From: Ceratopteris richardii
Lineage: Eukaryota; Streptophyta; Polypodiopsida; Polypodiales; Pteridaceae
DNA: 64,000 nt
NCBI GenBank assembly: GCA_020310875.1
Contig: CM035414.1
Location: forward strand, 200,063,260 to 200,127,259
Direction: 5' to 3'
The notes below the pieces were generated by a model. That model was not told the origin of the DNA and made no database searches. It saw nothing but the letters and a program-made list of their open reading frames with translations. A program made the translations under genes and the position numbers. This document shows positions 21,079-31,000 of this stretch, piece by piece. Position 1 is the stretch's first letter, and each line of letters starts with the position of its first letter.

Positions 21079-22608
21079 TCACTCCTCATTTGTTTTAGAA
21101 CTTTCGCCTTGTTCAAACTGAACTTTCTTAGGCTTCGGCTCATCTCTCATCTTACTTCTAGTCATTCGTCTACCTGAATCATTTGTATCTTGCTCATCAT
21201 CCCTCTTTCTTTTCTCTTCAACATTCGCAATATGCGAATATATCGAGAATTGATCGACAGGAGAGTTCCACGCAATTTTCTGCATAATATCATCTCTCGC
21301 CTTTATCAAAGCTTCAATTGAGTAGTTCCTCGTTTCCCTTGTTTGTTCAGAATCAGAGTCACTATCAACATATTCTAGTTTAACAGCAGAAGCAGATTTC
21401 GAAGACTCAAAAAGGTTTTCATACAGCTTCTGCATCCCTCCCTTTCCCCAATTGGCAGCTAAGGGTAAATGTGTTCTATAGTCGCACAATCGCTTGTCAA
21501 TATCAATTACAAGTCTTTTCTCTTTCGCATCTTTCAATGCTTCACATGTGTAAGTCAAATGATCTGTGGCATCGCACCAGATACATCTCCTCACATTGGC
21601 ATTTCTCCTTTCATTGAAATTTCTTTGGTTAAATGCTTGAGGAATCGGTTGAGGAATTGGTTGGGGTACAACTCGAGGATTAGGAGGTATAAAAGGTGGA
21701 TTAGGAGGTACTAATGGATGATTCGGAGCTACTAATGGTGGATTTGGAGCATTTACTGGTTGAGGATAAATAGTCGGATGAGCTCGCATTGCAGGTTTAT
21801 CTTGTAGGTTTAAAGCATACACCACATTCTGCAAAGCCGCTACCTCTTTAGACATATTCTCGTGCATATGCATCATATTGTCCAACTTGTTAAACAAAAT
21901 CTCAAATTGTAACTCGGTTGGTACTCTAGATGTGGATGTTGTAGGCTCAACTTTTGAATCTATAGGTGTATCCCTAGTTGCCTGAATCGGAGGAAAATTG
22001 GAAGATGGTTGAGACATCGATTCATAAAGGAGTGTTTTACGTTGGATCATGTGAGCAACCGCCTCAACTACAGTTTTCACTACACCCCAGTCATCTGTAA
22101 GCCCATATTTCTTTCCCGGTTCTTCAAGCCTACGCTCAACCTCTACCCTTATATCTGGAGTCAAGATTTTAAGGAAATATAAAATGGTATCTGGGGTAAG
22201 GGCAACTCTATCCTGTTCAGGTAATTGAGAGAATCTTTTCATAAATTCACTATGGAGTTGAGTTAACGAAATGTGAGGCTTAGGTGAACTAATCCATTTC
22301 ATAAATCCTTCTCGACTATGTTGACTGTAGTCTTCTAAGTAGAATTCCTTATGCAGCTCTTTTCTAAACTCATCCCATTCCTTATTGTCATGTATATCCA
22401 TAATAGCTTTTACAGTACCTATGGCCAGACGTCCAAGATAGGATTTCCACTTTGTTTCAGATAAACCGTGTAACTTAGCTAATTCCTCAAACGTGTCTAA
22501 ATAATTTGTAACATTCATACCAGTAAATTTCCCTTTATCCTTTAATAACGTTTCAACTACCTTTTGTCCTTGCGTCTCGTGCATCATAATTTGAAATAGC
22601 TCGTCCAT
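21079..22608 (-). CDS. gag: Gypsy C gag (509 aa)
   Basis: An open 509-residue minus-strand frame beginning MDELFQIMMHETQGQKVVET. The capsid-like helical region (about residues 20-175) includes MNVTNYLDTFEELAKLHGLS and WDEFRKELHKEFYLEDYSQH. A Pro-rich stretch follows with four imperfect 'PNPPLV/F-xPPN' repeats (about residues 285-320). A single CCHC zinc knuckle CIWCDATDHLTYTC lies near residue 345, and the C-terminus is charged. Gag forms the particle and binds RNA. The uninterrupted frame agrees with a young insertion. The start is the first Met of the open frame. Confidence 0.88.
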   Translation of the reverse strand: MDELFQIMMHETQGQKVVETLLKDKGKFTGMNVTNYLDTFEELAKLHGLSETKWKSYLGRLAIGTVKAIMDIHDNKEWDEFRKELHKEFYLEDYSQHSREGFMKWISSPKPHISLTQLHSEFMKRFSQLPEQDRVALTPDTILYFLKILTPDIRVEVERRLEEPGKKYGLTDDWGVVKTVVEAVAHMIQRKTLLYESMSQPSSNFPPIQATRDTPIDSKVEPTTSTSRVPTELQFEILFNKLDNMMHMHENMSKEVAALQNVVYALNLQDKPAMRAHPTIYPQPVNAPNPPLVAPNHPLVPPNPPFIPPNPRVVPQPIPQPIPQAFNQRNFNERRNANVRRCIWCDATDHLTYTCEALKDAKEKRLVIDIDKRLCDYRTHLPLAANWGKGGMQKLYENLFESSKSASAVKLEYVDSDSDSEQTRETRNYSIEALIKARDDIMQKIAWNSPVDQFSIYSHIANVEEKRKRDDEQDTNDSGRRMTRSKMRDEPKPKKVQFEQGESSKTNEE

Positions 22609-23230
22609 TTTTGAAGTTTGTTTTGACCTAGCTTGAACAATTCTAACTATATCCTGAACTTCTTTTGTTACTCTTTCCTTATGTTCAGCTACTAATTCTG
22701 AAATTCCGTTAGAGTCCAGTTTGATAAGTTTTTACTATGCAAAAATGTTGCAAGTAAAGCTATGATTAACGCTTAACCTATGTTTAACAACCAGTTGCCT
22801 TTAAACTATACTAGCAATTTAACCTTAAATAAACTTTTTCACCCAAGAATGTAAGGGTAAAGAAATTATACCAACTGCTCGAAGATGAGGCTCAAAATAG
22901 TGCTTTCTGTGAAATTCAATACATTTATTGATTTGAATCAAAACCTAAATACATAGTTTGCTAAAATGGGTGCAAACGTTTTGTGCTTCAATTGTTGATG
23001 AAAGGGGTGGCGTGACGAGGTTCTCCTACTTGCCAATCTTCGTGGAGGCGCTCAGGTCACAAGACCAGCCCTCGACACCAAGAAGATTGCAAGCTCACGT
23101 AAATGCCACAGCTTCCAAGGATGAAGACGCAGCTGCACTGATGTAAAATCGTATGAATGTATATGCAATGCAAAATTTAAAATTTATACCTGAGCTACAA
23201 GGCCGTTTGTTTCACGTCGGGTTCAAAGTG
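22609..23230 (-). other. Gypsy C leader between 5' LTR and gag
   Basis: About 620 bp with no supported ORF. Next to the LTR the element strand reads CTTTGAACCCGACGTGAAAC. I do not see a TGG-starting tRNA-complementary primer site there, so the priming mode is uncertain. Confidence 0.5.
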
Positions 23231-26200
23231 TGGGCGCGATTTCTGACGACTGGCAGATCAATTCAGTCGTCTCGCTAACGGCGCACGCAGGGTGACTATG
23301 CAGGACAGGTACAAGTTTTAAGTTTTCCTAGGGTCCGTAAGGTGAAGCGTTCCTATAAAGTTCAATTGCGTCAAAATAAGAAGGTGGGATAAACTTTTCA
23401 CTAACTATTTGATCTTTTATAGTTTCGTTTGTTTCTTCTTGGATGTTTTCTTCGTTTCTATCTATAGTTGGAGGAAAAGGTTCTTCACTAACACTAGGAG
23501 GAACAGTAGAAAGTAAAGTTATAGTTGTCCTAGCATCATACAAAGATTCTTCTACTATTACTTCTTTTATTAATTCTTTATCTTCTATTGGTTTTGGAAA
23601 CAACAATTCAAAAGTTGATGAAGGTAGAAAGGTGTTACTAGAAGAATTTTCTTTAGACATAAAAGATGATACTAAATTAATAACCAAAGTCCTATACAAC
23701 CTCAAGGATGATGTTTATAAATGATAGTCTAAAAGATAGCCTATACAAGCTAATAAAAGTTTCAAACTAAGGACAATCTCTGCTTTTCAAACTTCAGGTC
23801 ACATGTGTATCTCCAGTTCGCCAATAGCTGAAAAAAAAACACATGACAGAATTTAGTATATCTTTTATATAAAAAATAACACTCATTTAGCATTTTCTTT
23901 TTTAATAACGTTAAAGTAATTATCTTTCTAAAAACACATATATAATAAGTACATTCTTTTATTAAAATATATACTTTACAATAAAAAATTCATTTACATA
24001 ATTATTTAATATACATTAACATACATTGCTTACTCATAATCATACATTTAACTATCATACATACATGCATAAATATTCATACATAAACATACATGCACAT
24101 ACAGACATATGCATAAACATACACTAACACACACATGCATGCACTAACACATACATGCATAAACTAACACATACTAACATTTACATGCATACACTAACAC
24201 ATACTAACATATATATGCATGAACATACACTAACACATACTAACATTTATATGCATGAACATATATGATATGCACACAAAAATGCATGAACTAACATGGG
24301 TTTAAACACTAACTATCATGGGTTCAAATACTAAACTAACATGGGTTTAAATACTAAACTAACATGGGTTCAAATCCTAATATCTAACATGCACTATCTT
24401 GGTACTTGGGTAAAAGAACTTAAGTGTCTATCAGGCTAAGGGTTGAAGAAGCTTGGGTTAAGAGTAGGGTAAAGAAATGTATAGGCTAAGAATGGTTGGG
24501 TTAAGAGAAGGGAAAGGAAAGGATAAAATAAGAATGTATAGGGTTGGTGAATGGAAAAAGGAAAGGTAAATTCATATAGGACTAAAGGTAAGACTAAAGG
24601 TTCAATGGACCCTCCTTCAGAAAACCTGAAACTCATAAAAGAAAAGTTAGAAATGCAAAACACATATATATAAAATCAAGTTAAATAAATAAACATACAT
24701 GCATACCCTTTCATACCCTACATGTCATACATAATAAACCATTCATTCCAACAGGCATACTTAATGACTATGCATAAAACATTAAGATATAATGAACCTA
24801 AGCTAAAATACTTTCACACACACATACACATATATAGAAAACATAAACATATACTAAAACATATACATAAATAAATACATATATATATAAATAAATACAT
24901 ATATATTCACACACATACATAAATACTTATATTTAAATAAACACATATATTCTTAAATATTCATGCATACACATACTTAAATATATACATACATAAATAC
25001 ATAAACATATACCTTTATTAAAACACTCTATATTTTTATTTTTTAGTATTTATTTAATAAATAATAAATATAACATTAAACATTTGAATATAATATAAAC
25101 ATAAATTATGTAATATATTTAAACTAGGAAAAAATAACTAAATATCTAATAAATTTGAAATAAAAAGAAAAGAAAAAAAAAGAAAAATAATAAAAAAAAT
25201 ACTCTCTTTCTCTCTCTCTCTACTGCGCGCGCGGCGCTGCTGCGCCGCCGGCAGCAGAGAAAGAGAGGGAGAGGGAAAAAAAAAATAATGAAAAAAAATA
25301 AAAAAGAAAAAAACAAAATAGCAACACAAAAAAAAACAAAAAAGAAAGAAAATCTCTCTCTCTCTCTACTGTTCTCTCTCTCTGCTGCGCGCGCAGCAGA
25401 GCTGCGCCGCCGGCAGAGAAAGGGAGGGAGAGAGAGGGAAAAACATTTAATTAAAGAAGGGGATGGGAGAAGAAGAAAGGAAGAAAACAAAATTTTGGAA
25501 GAATAATAAAGAAAGGGCAAAAGAAAAGGAGAAGAAATAAATCTCTGTAATTTCTGAAAATTGGCTTTCCATAAATTGAAGGACAAGAGAGATGGCCTTC
25601 TCTCTCCTCCTGTCAGAGGACTGACACAAAGCTAAGTACAAATATGACTATAGTCTAGAGAAGAATTAAGTACCTGAAAAAAAAACACATGAACTTGTGA
25701 GCACGTACTCCCTCTTTAAATAGATGTGAGTAGCCCACCATAGCCTACAATTCTCTTTAGATAACTCAACCAATTACCTAAATTGACTCCACATCACTCC
25801 AACAACACTCAACAAGAAAAAAGGCGTGGGATTTTCCTTTATGTGAATTTCCCCAATTTCATCCAACTATTTAAATATTCTATGGACCATATACTTTAGA
25901 ATTTAAATAACCTTTCACTTCTCCTTTTTTATTTAATTGAATACTAAACTTTTAGAATAAATACTATAACTTAGACTAAATTTTAATTTAACCCCATTTT
26001 AATTATTACCTTAGGCTTAGTGGAAATAAATAATATATATTCCTTTTAATTTGCTAAGGTTCCTTAAGATATAGTTAACCTATTGAATAATTCATTTATG
26101 GACTACAACCCACTTATTTAATTATTTAACCTTAGGTTTACCTTACAACTAACTTTAAACCACATCAATTAGCTCCAACTAACCCATAAATCTATTTTCT

Positions 26201-26576
26201 AACCTTCCATAACCCACTAGGATGAATAATTAACCCATAATTAACCTTAAAGCTTAACTTGAACCCTATAATCCATGCTCAAAACATACATTTAACCCTT
26301 AATTACCCTTGTAATTTAGCTAGAGTATGATCAAAACCTATAATTAACCCTTAATTATCTTTATATTTTCATCCAAAACTTAGTTTACCCCTTAAGTAAC
26401 CCTTATAATACCCTTGAATAAACTTAAATGAATACTTCCCATCTTAATTTTGGTCAGCAAACTTCTTTTCCTGCAAAATTAAAGTCAAACATTAGTCAAA
26501 ATTCCATAATTTAACCAAACTTATATCAATCTTTTAATTTTTGTAATATTTTAAGAGTAACAATTTCTCTCCGACA
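23231..26576 (-). repeat. Gypsy C 5' LTR (3346 bp)
   Basis: Near-identical to 12141-15509, with a shorter CT tract (about 25205-25222), about 25 substitutions by eye and a few small indels. It has the same internal hairpin cores (25200-25275, 25352-25440) and the same TATA-like box. On the element's strand the transcript would start near 25700 and carry about 2.5 kb of leader before gag. That is inferred from the TATA-like position only. Confidence 0.95.
23328..23705 (-). CDS. ORF inside gypsy C 5' LTR (125 aa, unknown)
   Basis: The counterpart of 12238-12615, also fully open, with a few amino-acid differences (for example YDARTTIT against YDLRTTIT). In this LTR it lies in the presumed leader RNA about 700 bp before the gag start. 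Coding status is unproven. Confidence 0.35.
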   Translation of the reverse strand: MRLYRTLVINLVSSFMSKENSSSNTFLPSSTFELLFPKPIEDKELIKEVIVEESLYDARTTITLLSTVPPSVSEEPFPPTIDRNEENIQEETNETIKDQIVSEKFIPPSYFDAIELYRNASPYGP

Positions 26577-27450
26577 GCGGGTGGCAGCTATCGTAAATGA
26601 GTTCGAAATAGAGTGGCATAATCTTGTACATGCTGGTGTGGCTTCTGCCTGTTATTCAAAAGATAGTCAAAAATTTCTACTGGGTTTTTCTTTAACCAGA
26701 ATCGTTGTAGAAATGCATCCTTCATGTCATCATATTGCCGAAAATGATTCAAGTCATACTCGGTTAACCAACGAGCAGCTTCGTTGTCCAAGGTTGACTG
26801 GAACACGGTGGCTTTATAAGCAGGGTCTGCTGGGTAATTCAAAAGTGCATAATTAATTTCAAATGTCTGCACATGCGTGTCGGGATCATCTCCTGAAAAA
26901 CCTCCAAATTTTGTGTACATGACTCCGGTCGGCACTGAACGCGGTGGAATAATCTGTTGCTGCTATTGTTGCTGTTGTTATTGTTGTTTTTGTTGTTGCT
27001 ACTGTTGTTGTTGTTGTTGTTGTTGATGGGAACTACTCATGTTTCCTGAACTTTGGGGAAGAACTTCTTGATGTCCCTAGACCGTATGGTCACTTTGCCA
27101 ATTTTCCGATCCAAAAATATCTCTGAGCCGATTACTTAGCTCAACATCAAACAACCCTTTCTCAACCTTAGTATCAAAATTGGCTAGACTTGCACCTAAA
27201 AATGGTGAATGCAGTAAATTCCTTCCGAACAGAACCGAAGTATCACCGAAAAGCATCGAATTGTCATCGAAGAGCATCGAATTCTCATCAAGAACCACCG
27301 AATTGCCTCTAGACAATGCTGAATTGTCACCAGATAGCGCGGAAATACCACCAGGAACTAACGTACTGTCTTCAAAAAGTATCACCGGAACACACCGGAT
27401 TGTCATCGCATTCAACCAAACTACTTCTGCATAGCACCGAACTGCCATTG
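26577..27450 (-). pseudogene. Gypsy B gag, N-terminal part
   Basis: The minus-strand frame 26935-26588 (115 residues) matches the retrotransposon gag domain: TKFGGFSGDDPDTHVQTFEI, DEAARW-type NEAARWLTEYDLNH, KDAFLQRFWLKKNPVEIFDY, HVQDYATLFRTHLR. Upstream on the same strand is a poly-Gln run (26950-27035) and a region with a 7-residue repeat (NSMLFDD, NSMLFGD, TSVLFGR; 27232-27357). It is cut at 26577 by gypsy C, with the rest of gag at 12138 and below. Fossil with few breaks in this part. Confidence 0.85.
27232..27357 (-). repeat. 21-bp tandem repeat in gypsy B gag
   Basis: About six degenerate 21-bp units (on the plus strand, ATCGAATTGTCATCGAAGAGC and variants) encode the heptad-like series ISALSGD, NSALSRG, NSVVLDE, NSMLFDD, NSMLFGD, TSVLFGR on the minus strand. 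Confidence 0.8.
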
Positions 27451-27681
27451 AAATTGCTACTCACTTGTTGAATTGAACCTTATGCGACTGAACTTAGTTG
27501 TTCTTCACTTCTACCACTAGAGGGTGACCTTAACAGATTCGGAACTCCCCAGGGATGTGGGTCACTTCGATATTTGGGGTACGATTCACCAAAATGTGTT
27601 ACCGGCATATATCAAAGGATTCTTCTTCACTCAGTAACCTTTTCTTCAACTGGCTACTCCATTTCCCATAGATGGTGCTAG
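27451..27681 (-). other. Gypsy B leader and primer-site region
   Basis: On the element's strand, sequence just inside the 5' LTR reads CTAGCACCATCTATGGGAAA. This resembles the 'TTGGCGCCGTCTGTGGGAA' type start of Tat-like plant gypsy leaders, with substitutions. No ORF is supported here. Confidence 0.5.
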
Positions 27682-28218
27682 TGTTAAAATTTATTATTTA
27701 ATTTGTTATCAAATTCTGGGTTCTCGAGATGATTAGGGTTCTGTAAAAATAGAGGCCCTATTTGTATTTTCCCAAATTGTACAGATCCAGTTCTCGGCTA
27801 CTTCATAGACTTAGTGCACTAAATTATATTATTCTTCAACTACTATCTGTTTGCGTATCACCACATTCTTCAATACACAATACTTAACTACGTAGTACAA
27901 TGATCTTCATTGTAATACGCCTATGCACACTTCATGAGTTCACTGCAATATCAATCACTTAATACTTCATCAACGACTTAATTAACCACCGAACTTAATT
28001 AACAAACAGACAAACAATAGAGTAAATAGAATATGGAGAATATACATTCCGCTACACTTCAGGCATCCGCCCAAACTCACAGTCCGAGGACACACCTTCT
28101 GTTTCACGTATGCTTCCTTTATTAATCAAAGGTTACAACTAATGCGCTACGCCCTTTTGGTATGCGTGCGACTTCTCAGGGTTTCATATTACATTCCATA
28201 TTACAATCCGGCGGCTCA
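27682..28218 (-). repeat. Gypsy B 5' LTR (537 bp)
   Basis: Begins TGTTAAAATTTATTA and ends CCGGCGGCTCA on the plus strand. Homologous to 5292-5762 but with extra blocks (for example CTGTTTCACGTATGC near 28100). CACC follows directly, matching the left flank. Confidence 0.88.
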
Positions 28219-28953
28219 CACCCCATATGAAGCTTGGTGGAATACGAAACCAACACTAGATCATTGTAAAGTGTTTGAATAAATTGCATATGCTTATGTG
28301 CCATCACAACTTAGACATGAACTTGAACCAAAGGGAGAAAAATATGTGTTCATTGGTTATGATGAAAAACAGATGGGTTACAGGTTGTGGAATCCTCTAA
28401 ACAAACAATTTCTTATTTCTAGAGATGTTACATTTGATGAACATAAAAACTGGTATGTAGATCGAAGTCATACTGTTGAAGAATAGGTAAGAAGATGTGA
28501 GAAAGTAAAATCAATTGTGCAGGTGAATGAAGATGAAGACTATATGCACGCAAGTACATCCAGAAGTGGACTAACAAGAAGAAATGAAGATGATCCTATA
28601 TTCAATGAAGAGGTGTATCCAGACACACATGAAGAATGTGAACCAAGGAGATCAAGTAGGACAAGAAGGCAATTAGAAAGGTATTCTTATGATACTTCTT
28701 ACATAACTCAAAAGAACTATGCATATATGGTCAAAGATGATGAAGAACCTCAGAACTATGATGAAGCAAAAGGTAAGAAACAATGGGAAGAAGCAATGAA
28801 GGAAGAATTCAATGCACTAGAGGAGAACAAGACTTGGGAACTTGTTCCTAAACGAAGTGGTAAGAAGGTAATTGGAAATAAATGGGTTTATAAAGTGAAG
28901 AAGCTTGCAGATGGAAGTATAGCCAGATACAAAGCTAAAATGGTGGTGAAAGG
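28219..28953 (+). pseudogene. Copia A, right part: integrase end and RT start
   Basis: This is the continuation of the copia interrupted at 5291. The translation runs PYEAWWNTKPTLDHCKVFE, then YVPSQLRHELEPKGEKYVF, GYRLWNPLNKQFLISRDVTF (integrase C-terminal region), an acidic linker (MQVNEDEDYMHASTSRSG; HEECEPRRSSRTRRQLERYS) and the RT start (WEEAMKEEFNALEENKTWEL, GNKWVYKVKKLADGSIARYK). At 28953 it is cut by the LTR of copia D. Few breaks in this part. Confidence 0.9.
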
Positions 28954-29965
28954 TGTTGGGGCTTCACTTACTAATTAGACATAAAGACATGAAGGTATAT
29001 GAGGGAAGAAGAAAGACAAAGAGAAGTGAAAGCAAAGCACTCAGAAAATCAAGCCTAAGTGAAGCGACAAATTCACACTTGTAATATAGTGCAAAATTAA
29101 AGTCTAATCTTGATAAAGAACTTCTAGAATTATGATTTTGAGTCTAGAAGTATGTAGAACATATGTATATAAGTCAATTTGAGCTGAAAAACAAGAATAG
29201 AACTTGATTTGTAAGTCTTGAGTGACAAAAGAAAAATCAAGGTGTTTTTTTGAGAGAGATGTTGAGGAAGACCTACTCAGAGTAGGAGAGTTTTCCATGG
29301 CTATGAGTAGAATGAAGCCAAGACATTTTGTACAAATCTTCTCTAATATATGACACATGTTTGTGTAGAATGATTTGATCTAATTCCTCTTGTATAGAGA
29401 TTTCTAAGTGATTTCATATCAGTGTGAAAGTTAGTTGACAGTTACAAGTTTTTTGGCACACTTTTTCTTGATCTTGTAAAGGTCAAATCTCATAGTACAG
29501 TGTAGAGTTTTTTATGACTCATAGCTCATTTTGAAGGTAATACATTAAGCTATAATTAACCAAAATATCTTTGCAAAATGGGATGTTTACGCAAAGAAAT
29601 GAGTCTAACAATGAAGGTATGTCAAATTGATGGTCATTTTTCAGATTTCAAACATAGTTCAAATGTTGAAGTGAATTCAAAAGATTCTGAAGTTATTACT
29701 TGAAATTTTTGCTTGCAATGTGTTGCTTAACATTAGGAAGATCTTCTATTAGCAAATGATCAAAAGAATTTACAAGAATCAAGCTAATACAGATGAGATT
29801 TGAAGATAGAAGAAAAGGTGCAGATTTTTGGAAAGTGAATTTTTAAATTTCACCAAGTTTAGTGATGGAAGTTTCAAATTTAGAGTGTTTCTAATGCTAA
29901 TGATGGTTATGGAGGAATTCTAATATCATTTTAGCTTAGTTCTTGTGGTGTTCCATACACCAACA
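28954..29965 (+). repeat. Copia D 5' LTR (1012 bp)
   Basis: Starts TGTTGGGGCTTCACT and ends ACACCAACA, with TGTTGG/CCAACA inverted ends. A TATA-like GTATATAAG at about 29165 would place the RNA start near 29195. It is followed after two bases by the primer binding site. Confidence 0.88.
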
Positions 29966-29967
29966 AG

Positions 29968-29979
29968 TGGTATCAGAGC
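29968..29979 (+). other. Copia D primer binding site (tRNA-iMet type)
   Basis: TGGTATCAGAGC lies two bases after the LTR. This is the classic plant copia primer site, complementary to the 3' end of initiator tRNA-Met. Confidence 0.9.
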
Positions 29980-30176
29980 AGAAAGGTGCTCAAGAGTGAA
30001 AGGAGGTGTAGATATAAGAGGAGTTGAAGAGTTGTTCATTGAAAAGGTGAAAGCTGAGGTGTTCAACAACAAAATACATCAGAGGAGCACTTTGAAGTTA
30101 TTGTCAAGGGTAAATATCTACAAAAGGTAACATACTTTAACCTTTAGTTATAGGTTGCAACAAAAGCAAGAAGACT

Positions 30177-31000
30177 ATGGTAGATCATGTATCTATTGAC
30201 AAATTGGAGAGAGATAATTATCCTGCTTGGGTAATGAGAATGGAAGCCTTACTTATGAGTAAGGATCTAATGGTATATGTGAGAGGTGAAGAAGAAAAGC
30301 CTACATTTGAAGATGATAGTCAACCAAGGAAAGAACAACTCTTTGAAGCTATGGCAGAAGAGAGATGCAAGTCCAAGGGCTTATATATACAACACTATCA
30401 CAGATCATTTGTTACCACATATTAGAGGTTTAGAAACAGCTGAAGACATATGGAATGCTTTGGAAGATGACTTCCAAAACACTACTAAAGCTAGGAAGGC
30501 TAGCTTATGGTCAGATTTTACCACATTTAAGAAGAAGCAAAGTCAGAGCATTAGTGATTATGTCACTAAGATGGACTTGGCAGATAGCCTTGGATCTATG
30601 ATGAGGATATTGAAGATCATAGGTTGATAGCACAATTGTGATTGAGAGGAGATGAAAGGTGCAAAACCTTTTGTAATCTCAACTCAACTTTCATTAAATC
30701 ATTATGTACTAGAATTAATCAATTTCTTGGACTCATTCTTACATTTGAGCAAGATTTGAAGTCAGATGGAGATAAAGGACATAGCTCTACCATGTATGCA
30801 AAGAATAAGAAGAAAAGTGAGAAAGGTAAAGCAAAGAATGAAGAAGAGCTGAGTACTCAAGCAAATTATGCAAGAGGAAGAGGTATTGGCAGAGGTAAAG
30901 GTCGATGAAATGGAAGAGGTAGAGGTAATCAGGACAATAACAAGAAGACATGTTGTATTTGTGGATTGAGCAATCATCTAGCTTATGATTGTTGGCATAA
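30177..31000 (+). pseudogene. Copia D gag
   Basis: Gag starts at 30177 (MVDHVSIDKLERDNYPAWVM) about 200 bases after the primer site. It continues through ITDHLLPHIRGLETAEDIWN, ARKASLWSDFTTFKKKQSQS and a basic Gly/Arg-rich tail, and includes one CCHC knuckle CCICGLSNHLAYDC near 30951-30992. It is the structural nucleocapsid protein. The sequence is broken in a few places. Confidence 0.85.

Larger units (their letters stand above)
12141..26576 (-). mobile_element. Gypsy C: young long-LTR Ty3/gypsy element with fungal-like pol
   Basis: This is a complete-looking minus-strand element of 14,436 bp with LTRs of 3369 bp (12141-15509) and 3346 bp (23231-26576), inserted in gypsy B gag with GCGG at both outer flanks. 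The order is gag, protease, RT, RNase H, integrase. Polymerase motifs (KLRFIQDLQPVNKVTIRN, MCTLPQGATNSVAHMMNAM, TMPFIDDIPIKG) look like basidiomycete-type Ty3 elements and unlike the chromovirus, Tat or Athila motifs elsewhere in the window. By eye the LTRs differ at only about 25 sites plus small indels, so the insertion is recent. Pol is divided over a few frames; I cannot say whether it is functional. Confidence 0.9.
5292..28218 (-). mobile_element. Gypsy B: Ty3/gypsy element with both LTRs, itself interrupted by gypsy C
   Basis: This minus-strand Ty3/gypsy element is bounded by homologous LTRs (5292-5762 and 27682-28218). CACC sits just outside both ends (5288-5291, 28219-28222) and copia A integrase sequence continues across the gap. 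Order on its strand: 5' LTR, gag, protease, RT, RNase H, integrase, an extra 3' ORF, 3' LTR. Gypsy C (12141-26576) lies within gag. Without that insert it is about 8.5 kb. The pol is old and multiply broken, and the LTRs differ by many substitutions and several indels, so it is much older than gypsy C. Gene order and primer-site region resemble the Tat/Athila-type non-chromoviruses, but the lineage is not proven. Confidence 0.9.
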
